This document shows, one piece after another, positions 8,549 through 16,500 of a DNA stretch of 64,000 nt. Position 1 is the stretch's first letter. Each line of letters begins with the position of its first letter. The DNA comes from Curvibacter cyanobacteriorum (GTDB lineage: Bacteria > Pseudomonadota > Gammaproteobacteria > Burkholderiales > Burkholderiaceae_C), in contig NZ_JAQSIP010000006.1 of the NCBI RefSeq assembly GCF_028649475.1, forward strand, positions 1 through 64,000, given 5' to 3'. Under the pieces are notes generated by a model that saw only the letters and a list, made by a program, of their open reading frames with translations, made no database searches and had not been told where the DNA came from. A program made the position numbers and the translations under genes.

Positions 8549-10468
8549 ATGCGTCGCTCCATTGCCACCGTCTCCATGAGCGGCACCTTGAGCCAAAAGC
8601 TCGAGGCCATTGCCGCCGCCCGTTTTGACGGTATTGAGCTGTTCGAAGCCGATTTCATCAACCACAACGGCAGTGCACGCGACCTGCGTCGCCAGGCCGA
8701 AGACCTGGGACTGGGCATCGACCTGTACCAGCCCTTCCGCGATTTCGAGGGCATGCCCGACGCCCAGTTCCAGCGCAGCCTGGACCGCGCCGAACGCAAG
8801 TTCGACGTCATGGAGGCGCTGGGCTGCCCGCTGGTGCTGGTGTGCTCCAACACCTCGCCGCTGGCCCTCAACGACCCCGAACGCGCGGCCGCCCAGTTGC
8901 ATGAACTAGCCGAGCGCGCCGCCCGCCGCAACCTGCGCATCGGCTATGAGGCCCTGGCCTGGGGCCGCTGGGTCAACTTGTACCAGCAGGCCTGGCAGAT
9001 CGTCGAGCGCGCCGACCACCCGCACCTGGGGCTGATCCTGGACAGCTTTCACACCCTGTCGCTGAAGGACGACCCCAGCGGCATCGCGCAAATCCCCGGT
9101 GAGCGCATCTTTTTTGTGCAGATGGCCGACGCCCCGCTGATGAGCCTGGACGTGATCCAGTGGGCCCGCCACCACCGCAACTTCCCGGGCCAGGGGCAGC
9201 TGGACGTGGAGACCTTCTTCGAGCAGGTGCTTCTGTCGGGCTACAACGGCAACCTGTCGCTGGAGATCTTCAACGACGTGTTCCGCGAAACGCCCAACCG
9301 CCGCACCGCAGTCGACGCGATGCGCTCGCTGCTGTACCTCGAAAGCCAGGTGCGCTTGCGTTTGAACCAACGCGCCCAAACGCCCGACGCCCCAGAAGGC
9401 GCGGCGGCAGCGCGCGCCCTGCAGCGCCTAGACCTGGCTATGCCCCCACCGGCTCAGGCCCTGCAGGGCTATAACTTCATCGAGTTCGGGGTCGACGAGG
9501 CGCACGGCCAGGCACTGGGCGAGACCTTCGAGGCGCTGGGCTTCGAGCACGTTGGCCACCACCGCAGCAAGGCTGTGGACCTGTACCGGCAGGGCGATAT
9601 CCAGTTCGTCATCAACACCCAACCGGGCTCGGAGGCCCGGCAGCGCTTCGACGACCAAGGCCCCAATGTCTGCGCCTTTGGCCTCAACGCGGCCGACCCG
9701 GTGCAGGCCGCCAACCGCGCTGCCGCCCTGCTGTCGGCGCGCCACCATTCGCCGCTGGGCCCGCAAGAGCTGCAACTGCCCGCGATCATTGCGCCCGGTG
9801 GCGCGGTGGTGCATTTTGTGCACCAGGGCACCCCGCTGGACGCCGACTTCGAGCCTCGCACCACGGGCGCCTCGACGGCCACAGGCGCGGGCCTGACCCA
9901 CATCGACCACGTTGCGCTGGCCCTGGCCCACGACCAGCTCGACACCTGGACGCTGTTCGGCAAGGCCATCCTGGGCTTGCAGGCGGGCGACAGCCAGGAG
10001 CTGGCCGACCCGTTTGGCCTGATCCGCAACTGCGCCCTCAGCACCCCCAGCCGCGAGCTGCGCCTGGTGATGAACGCCTCGACCAGCCAGCGCACCCGCA
10101 CCGCGCGCCAGGTGCACACCACCGGCCACTCCGGGGGCAGCGTGCACCACCTGGCGCTGGCCACCGCGGACATCTTTGCCACCGTGCGCCGTTTGAGCGA
10201 GCGCGGGGTCAAGTGGGTGCCCATCAGCGCCAACTACTACGACGACCTGCTGGCCCGCCTCGACCTCGACGAGGCGCTGGTGCGCCAGATGCAGGCCCAC
10301 CACATCGTTTGCGATGTGTCGGAGGGCGGGCGCTACCTGCACGCCTACACCGAGGCGTTTGCCGACCGCTTCTTCTTCGAGGTGGTGCAGCGCGATCACT
10401 ACGACGGGTACGGCGCCGTCAACGCCGCCGTGCGCATGGCCGCGCAGACGCAGGCCCGGCCGCGCTGA
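8549..10468 (+). CDS. quiC: fused 3-dehydroshikimate dehydratase / HPPD-like protein (QuiC type)
   Basis: 639 aa. The ATG at 8549 gives MRRSIATVSM; an in-frame upstream start would overlap the preceding gene. Residues 1-290 form a sugar-phosphate-isomerase TIM barrel that turns 3-dehydroshikimate into protocatechuate. Metal and catalytic residues typical of this family are in place: E134 (GYEALAWG), D165 and H168 (LILDSFHTL), Q191 (FFVQMADAP) and E239 (LSLEIFND). Residues about 310-639 form a vicinal-oxygen-chelate module related to 4-hydroxyphenylpyruvate dioxygenase (LTHIDHVALAL, SVHHLALATADIF, FFEVVQR). The function of this second half in the family is poorly defined. It follows the dehydrogenase by 31 bp, so the two form an operon feeding the protocatechuate pathway. 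Confidence 0.88.
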   Translation: MRRSIATVSMSGTLSQKLEAIAAARFDGIELFEADFINHNGSARDLRRQAEDLGLGIDLYQPFRDFEGMPDAQFQRSLDRAERKFDVMEALGCPLVLVCSNTSPLALNDPERAAAQLHELAERAARRNLRIGYEALAWGRWVNLYQQAWQIVERADHPHLGLILDSFHTLSLKDDPSGIAQIPGERIFFVQMADAPLMSLDVIQWARHHRNFPGQGQLDVETFFEQVLLSGYNGNLSLEIFNDVFRETPNRRTAVDAMRSLLYLESQVRLRLNQRAQTPDAPEGAAAARALQRLDLAMPPPAQALQGYNFIEFGVDEAHGQALGETFEALGFEHVGHHRSKAVDLYRQGDIQFVINTQPGSEARQRFDDQGPNVCAFGLNAADPVQAANRAAALLSARHHSPLGPQELQLPAIIAPGGAVVHFVHQGTPLDADFEPRTTGASTATGAGLTHIDHVALALAHDQLDTWTLFGKAILGLQAGDSQELADPFGLIRNCALSTPSRELRLVMNASTSQRTRTARQVHTTGHSGGSVHHLALATADIFATVRRLSERGVKWVPISANYYDDLLARLDLDEALVRQMQAHHIVCDVSEGGRYLHAYTEAFADRFFFEVVQRDHYDGYGAVNAAVRMAAQTQARPR

Positions 10469-10494
10469 GCGTGCGTCTGCGCGACCTCGGTCGC

Positions 10495-10553
10495 CAGTCG
10501 CAGTCGCAGTCGCAGTCGCAGTCGCAGTCGCCGGTCGCCGGTCGCCGGTCGCC
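10495..10553. repeat. short tandem repeat, hexamer switching to heptamer
   Basis: Six perfect copies of CAGTCG (10495-10530) are followed without a gap by three copies of CCGGTCG (10531-10551). It lies between the convergent 3' ends of the dehydratase gene and the MscS-type gene. No coding role is seen. Confidence 0.9.
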
Positions 10554-10583
10554 CAGCCTGCCAGTCAGCGGCGGCGGTGACAC

Positions 10584-12317
10584 TCAGGCCACACGCAGGG
10601 TGTCCTCGTCGCGCAACCAGGCCAGCCAATGGGTGGCGGTCAAGCCGGCACAGCCCGTGGCCTGGCGGCGCAGGTGCTGCAACAGGGCCGCCTGGTCCTG
10701 ACCCGAGGCCTGGCGCAACAGGGCCCGCAGGGTGTCCGCCGACCAAACCAGCACGGTGCAGCCCTGGCTGACCCGGCATTCCCGCGCGCTGGGCTCCAGC
10801 CCCAGCGCATGGGCCCAGCCGACCCAGGCCCCCGGGTGCAGCACCCGGTTGCTGTGCGGCGGCGCGTGCTGCAGGAAGCGGGCCCGGGCCTCAGGCTCAG
10901 GGATCGCTTGCGCCAGGGCCTGCCACGCCAACCAGGGGTCTTCGGTCAGGGCAGCGATCGGCTCGCACAGGCTGGGGGCCACTGGCCCCAACACCTGGCG
11001 GGCCTGCGCCACCAAGGCCTGATAGACCTCGTGCTCCAGGCGACGGGAAGGGCCTGGGACGGCGGCCGGATCGGCCAGGGCCGCCAGCAGCAGGGCCAAG
11101 TCGCCACTGGCCTCGGCTTCGGCCAGAGGACGGGTTTCGCGCAAACGGCCCGCCACCAGCAGGCGCAGGCTGGGGCCCTCGCAACGCTCGTGGCGACCGT
11201 AGCGTAAGGTCTGGGCCTGGCGTTGCAGGGCCTGGCGCAGCGCCGGGCTGAGGCCGTTCAGCGCCGCCTCAAGCCCCGGCAACACCGAGGCCAGCTGAGG
11301 CGTCGCGGCGCCCCCAGCCGCCACGCCCGAGGGGCGCAGCAGCGGTCGCCCCGTGGGCAGGTCGGCCGCACCGCCAGGCCCCACTGCCACCAGCGGCGCC
11401 ACACCGGCCCCGCCCCCGGCCCCGGCCGACCAGAGCCCCGGCGCCCCTTCCCAAACGGGCCAGAACGCGGGCGGCGCGGGCAGGCTCACCCCCTCGCGGG
11501 ACAGGGCGTACCAAAAACGCTCCAGAAAAGCCGAGACCATGCCCGCGCGCTCCATGTAGCGCAGGGTGTAGAAGCGCGCGACATAGCGCAGCGTGCCATT
11601 GGCCGGGTCGTTGGAGACCAGCAGGACACTGGGCCCGGGCTGCTCCAGCGTGCCAGGCAGACCGCTTTGCAGCACCTGCATGGCGGTGCGCACCACCTGG
11701 CCTGGGGGGTGTTCGGTGCTGACAAAGAAGGGGAACTCATGCCGGAACGGCACCTCGGCGGCAATCACTTCCAGCGAGCGGTTGGTGAACTCGCTGTTGG
11801 GCATCACGAGGGTCGAGCCGCGCACCGTGCGCACTTTCACCGAACGCCAGGTCATCGCAACCACCTGGCCCTCCAGGTCGTCGCGGCGGATGAAATCGCC
11901 CACCTTGATGGGTTTGTCGATCTCGATCGACACCCCGGCGAACAGGTGCCCGAGGGTCGGCTGCAAGGCCAGACCGATGATGGCCGACAGCAAGGCCGAG
12001 GTGGCCAGCAAACTACCGAGGTCGCGGCCCAGGCCCCAATGCAGGAACACCACCGCCACCAGCGCGTACAGCAGGATGGTCAGCACCGACTGCAGCAACT
12101 CAGAGCCGGCCCCCGAGCGGTAGCGCAGGGTGCCGCGCAAGAGGCTGACCAGGAGGCGCTGCAAGACCTGCGCCACGGCCAACGCGCTCAAGCCCAGCGC
12201 CAAAGGGGTGAGCCACTGGCCGTGGGCAGCCCACAGGCTGAAACCAGGTTCGCTGCTCAGCGTGACCTGCAGCAGCCAGGCCAGCGCGGCCAGCGCCAGG
12301 GTGATGAGGGGCCACAT
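10584..12317 (-). CDS. MscS-family mechanosensitive channel with long C-terminal extension
   Basis: 577 aa. Several N-terminal membrane helices lead into the MscS pore/beta domain: TSALLSAIIGLALQPTLGH is the pore-lining helix and GVSIEIDKPIKVGDFI begins the beta domain. MscS channels open under membrane tension and release solutes. After about residue 300 there is an unusual extension of ~270 residues; its middle part (LRYGRHERCEGPSLRLLVAGRLRET) resembles a degenerate cyclic-nucleotide-binding beta-roll, a combination seen in some MscS-like proteins. Its start lies 5 bp after the stop of the CxxCH sensor gene, so both are one transcript. Confidence 0.82.
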   Translation of the reverse strand: MWPLITLALAALAWLLQVTLSSEPGFSLWAAHGQWLTPLALGLSALAVAQVLQRLLVSLLRGTLRYRSGAGSELLQSVLTILLYALVAVVFLHWGLGRDLGSLLATSALLSAIIGLALQPTLGHLFAGVSIEIDKPIKVGDFIRRDDLEGQVVAMTWRSVKVRTVRGSTLVMPNSEFTNRSLEVIAAEVPFRHEFPFFVSTEHPPGQVVRTAMQVLQSGLPGTLEQPGPSVLLVSNDPANGTLRYVARFYTLRYMERAGMVSAFLERFWYALSREGVSLPAPPAFWPVWEGAPGLWSAGAGGGAGVAPLVAVGPGGAADLPTGRPLLRPSGVAAGGAATPQLASVLPGLEAALNGLSPALRQALQRQAQTLRYGRHERCEGPSLRLLVAGRLRETRPLAEAEASGDLALLLAALADPAAVPGPSRRLEHEVYQALVAQARQVLGPVAPSLCEPIAALTEDPWLAWQALAQAIPEPEARARFLQHAPPHSNRVLHPGAWVGWAHALGLEPSARECRVSQGCTVLVWSADTLRALLRQASGQDQAALLQHLRRQATGCAGLTATHWLAWLRDEDTLRVA

Positions 12318-12322
12318 GGCGG

Positions 12323-13246
12323 TCAGTCCTTTTTGTCCACGGTCGGGGCGGTGGTCGGGGTTCGGCGGTCCATGACCCGCAGGGCCTGGTCCACGCTGCT
12401 CTTGAGGCGGAGGATGGCCTTCTGCAGGTCACTGAATTCGCCCGGGGCCACCGGCAGGCCGCCGCCGGGGGCGCCATTGCTGCCCCGCTCCAGGCTCGAC
12501 GCCAGGGCCACCTGGGTCAACGCGGCCAGCGGATGGGTCACATGGCGGCGCAACAGCAACAGCATCACAGCGGCAGACAACACAAACACGCTGGTGATCG
12601 ACCCGATGGTGACCACCACACTGTTGAAGGCCTTGGCCTCGGCCGGCGCGGTGGCCACCTGGACCAGCTGCAAGCCGACCACATCCCCCAGCTGCCAGCC
12701 GAAGCCATGGCTGGTGCCATAGCGGCTGACCATCGCCTTGGGGGCGGCCGCGGGCACGCTGTGGCACTGCAGGCAAGCGGCAGAGCTCATGCGGATCGGT
12801 CGCGCCACAAAGTAGTGGCGGCCTGCGCCCTCGCCGGTTTCGCCCACCAACTCCTGCCGCGCCGGTTCGTTCTGGAACTGGCGCAGCAACCCCACCTCCC
12901 AATCGGTCGCCCGGTCGTTGACATTGGTGGGGTTGAGGGCGCTTTCGCGGTACTTGTAGCCCGGCAACTTCTCGGCCAGGCGGCGCATGGCACTTTGCGC
13001 GGCAAACGACGGCACTTGCGCGGCATGGAAGCGGTCGGGGTCGGGCAAGCTCGCCAGCGCCTCGGCCACCTCGTCTGTGGTGTAGGCGCGCACGGCCAAG
13101 GCGGTCTCCAGCACCATGTCGGCTTTTTGCTTGATCTCGTCGCGGGCTTGCCGGGCCTCGAGGCGGTAAGAGATGAAGCCAGCGGCGACCACGCCGAACA
13201 CGAAGCACAAGGCAATGATCCCGGCAAAGCGGGTTTCCAAACGCAT
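12323..13246 (-). CDS. DUF3365/Tll0287-like membrane sensor with a c-type haem motif
   Basis: 307 aa with one N-terminal membrane helix (about 6-27), a periplasmic domain of about 160 residues containing CLQCH (a CxxCH haem-c motif), a second membrane helix (FNSVVVTIGSITSVFVLSAAVMLLLL) and a short HAMP-like cytoplasmic tail (THPLAALTQVA). This is the DUF3365 architecture usually fused to histidine kinases, but no kinase or cyclase domain follows. GGGGG lies upstream of its ATG. The immediate downstream partner is an MscS channel, suggesting a redox- or ligand-sensing input to that channel; this is inference. Confidence 0.75.
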   Translation of the reverse strand: MRLETRFAGIIALCFVFGVVAAGFISYRLEARQARDEIKQKADMVLETALAVRAYTTDEVAEALASLPDPDRFHAAQVPSFAAQSAMRRLAEKLPGYKYRESALNPTNVNDRATDWEVGLLRQFQNEPARQELVGETGEGAGRHYFVARPIRMSSAACLQCHSVPAAAPKAMVSRYGTSHGFGWQLGDVVGLQLVQVATAPAEAKAFNSVVVTIGSITSVFVLSAAVMLLLLRRHVTHPLAALTQVALASSLERGSNGAPGGGLPVAPGEFSDLQKAILRLKSSVDQALRVMDRRTPTTAPTVDKKD

Positions 13247-13505
13247 GATTTCCCCCTGGGGCTTCGGGTCGCTGCCGCGTCAAGGCGGCAGACGCCCAAA
13301 GCCATCAGGGCATTGTGGCGTGCACCGAGTCCAGCCACACCCCCCGTGCGCGGGTTGACATCTAACGGTCGAGCTGTTCCGTGTCGGCAGGCCCAAGGCG
13401 ACCCGCCCCTGTCAAAGTGGCGCCCAGCGGCCGCTTGTCATTCGCTGTTGCGCCCCACCGCACTGCCGTGCAGCGGGGCCTCAGCGTTGCCGTGCCCCCC
13501 TGGGC

Positions 13506-16500
13506 TCAGGGCAGCAAGCGCACACAAAACACCACACTGCCGCGGCCGCCCGACTGCAATCCCACAGGCGCTGTGGTGTTGTCACTGAGCTGCCACACCA
13601 AGGCGCCAGTACTGCCCACCGCCGGCTGCTGCGTCAGCGTGCAGCTTGCCAGGCCACTGGGCAACGCGTCACAACCCGCGCTTTGAAAGCCCGTGTAAGC
13701 CGGCACCATGTCGGAGATCTGGATCCCGGTCACCGGGCCGGAGGCCTGGTTGGTGAAGCTCAGCCGGTACTCGAGGAAGTTGCCCGGCATGGCGCTGTTG
13801 CCCGCGGTGAAGGGCAAGGTGTCGGCGCCGGTGCTGGGGCAGGTGGCGACCTTGCGGACTTCTTTCACCAGCACCAGCGACCCCGAGGCACTGGCCCCCA
13901 CGGTGGTGATGTCGGTGCGGGTCTGCACGCGCACCACCGGACCGATTTGAGGCGTCGGCTGCAAGGTCTCGGTGGCCGTGAGGGTGGTCTGGTCCTGGCT
14001 GCCGCCCTGCGCGGTGGCCGGGCTGAAGACCCGAACCAACAAGCACACGGTTTGCCCGGCGGTGACCGTCACCGGCCCGGACAGCACGCTGTCGGCCCCA
14101 TCGAGGCTGGCGTTGCACTGGCCGTCGAGGTACAGGGTGCTGTTCCAGCTGCTGCCGCTCTGGCTGGGCTGATCCGACGTGCTGAACACCACCGACCCGC
14201 CGGAGCCCGCCACAAAGCTGTGCCCGTAAACAGCGGTTTGCCCGGCCTGAATGCTCTGGCGACCATCGGTGATCAACAGGCTGTTGGGCACCTCACCCAG
14301 CACGATGCCACTGTAGGAGGTGTCGGCCGCGAGGGTGAAGCTCAGGGTGCGCGAGGCCGCGTTGTAGCTGCCCCCCGTGTTGCCCACCTGGCCGCTGACG
14401 GCCACCCAGGCCGCCAACGGCGTCTCGACCAGGCACACCGGGCCCGCAGGGGCCGACGCCGTGTTGAGGCTGAAGCGCCCTTCGCCGTCGGTCACCGCCG
14501 TCGCGTACGTCACGCCGTTGCAATTGCCCAGGATCACCGTGACCCCCGGGCGGCCCACTTCGGCCCCGTTCTTGGCGCCGTCGTAAGGCGTACCGCCCCC
14601 CGCACCGTTGTCCTGCAGGACCAGGCCAGATACCGTTTGCCCCAGTTGCACCACGCTGGCCGTGCAGACCAGGGCGGCCCCCGCGGGCAGCTGAGAGGGG
14701 GACAGGCTCAGGGTCGACCCACCGGCCACGCTGACATCAAAGGTGGCCGCGGGGTTGCCGCTGGCCGACGCGTTGGTGTCAACGCAGGTGGCCCGGCTGA
14801 AGGTCCAGCCAGCGGGGCCGCTGAGGCTGAGCTGGGTCAGGGCGTTGGGCGCTGTCAATGCCTGGGCGGCGCTCGGACTGCCCACGACCGGGTCGGGCGA
14901 GGCCCCCGAGGTGACAAAAGACTGGGCCGCATACCCGTTGCCAGACGCACTGCTGGGCTGGGTGGTGAAGGTCAGCGGCGCGCTGCCGGTCTGGCGTTGC
15001 AGGCTGAGCTGCAGGGTCGGCAGTTTGACCAGGTTCGCCTGGCACTGTATCACCTGGCCGGCCGCACTGGCCGTGGCGTCGATGCTGAAGGTGCCCGTGC
15101 CCGAGGCGGCACTGAGGGTGGCACTGCCCGGGGCTGCAGCACCTTGGGTGGTGGTCACCGTGCAGCTGCCGGTGCTGACGGCCCAGCCCGCGGGAATGCT
15201 GAAGGGCACCGTGCTGTTGCCCGTGTTCAGGCCCTGCGGGGTGATGCTGCCAGTGCCTTGGGCCGGACTGCCCACGGCACCAGTGGTGGTCAAGGTGGTC
15301 GCCGTGAAACCATTGCCGCCGGTGCCGGCGTTGATGGTGAAGGTGTCGTTGGCGCCCACCGTGGTGAAGGTCAGCTGGAACTGGGCCTGGCTGCCAACGG
15401 TGAGGGCCGGTGTCACGGCACAGCCGGCTGGCGTGCCATTGGCGGTGCAACTGCCCGGCGCCTGGACCGCGTTGTTGCCCGAGGGATCGACCTGCGCCCG
15501 GTTCACGGCCTGGGTGCCCAGGGCGGCGGCCAAGGGCGTCACACTGACGGTGAAGTTGGCGCTGCCATTGGTGACGGGCAAGCCGCTGGGCAGGGTGACA
15601 ACGCAGTCCAGCAGTTGACCATCGCTCGTCGTGCCACTGAGCACCGAGCAACTCACCCCGGACGGCGTGACCGAGCCGCCAGGGGCGGCCGCGGCGCTGG
15701 CAAAGGCCACCTGGGCAGGCAACTTGTCATAGACATGGAGGGTGGTGCCGCTGACCACAGCCCCGCTGTTGGTCAGGCTGAAGGTGTAGGCGCTGGTGCT
15801 GCCCACCAGCAGGCTGCCCGGGTTGGTTTTGCTGAGCGCCAGCACCGTCTGGCTGCCAGGGGCCACGAGGTTGGTGGTGACCGCGCAGCCCATGGGGTTG
15901 TACGTGGCGACGCAGCCGCTGCTGACCGCCGTGCTGCTCTGCGGCGCGTTGAAGCCTGTGGCGTCGATGCGGGCCTTGTTGGTGGTGTAGTAGGCGGTGG
16001 GCGAGTTCATCGGCAGCACCTGCAAATCCACCGCTGTGTTGCCATTGACCGCCAACATGGCGGGCAGGTCGACGGTGCAGGTCAGCAACAGGCCCGAGCT
16101 GATATTGCCGCTGGGCACACAGGACACGCTGTTGGCACCGACGGTCGTGGTGGGGGCGCTTGGGTCGCCCGAGGGGCTGCCCGCGGCGACCACGCTGGCC
16201 CCGAGGTAATCAAACCCAACCGGCAGCACGTCGTAGAACACCAAATGGGGCTGGGCCGGGCCTTGACTGTCAGTGACATTGTTGCCAATGGCGATGCGGT
16301 AGGTTGATGGCGTGTTACCTTTCAAGCCGTTGTCGTTGGGGCGCACCGACTTGCGCAGCGCCAGGGTGGGGCCCGCGGAACTGATTGACATGGCCGGGGA
16401 CACCGCACAGCCCGCCGGCGTGCCGGTGGCCGTGCAGCTGCTGGGCGTCGGCACCGCACTGCCGCCGGTGGGATCCACCGCGGCCTTGTTGGGCCCGGTG

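Noticed and set aside
10495-10553. CRISPR-like array
   Set aside because: The units are 6-7 bp with no spacers; it is a simple tandem repeat.
13683-16307. Open frame of 874 codons on the plus strand
   Set aside because: Antisense shadow of the giant DUF11 gene, with the Gly/Arg/His-rich composition typical of such frames.
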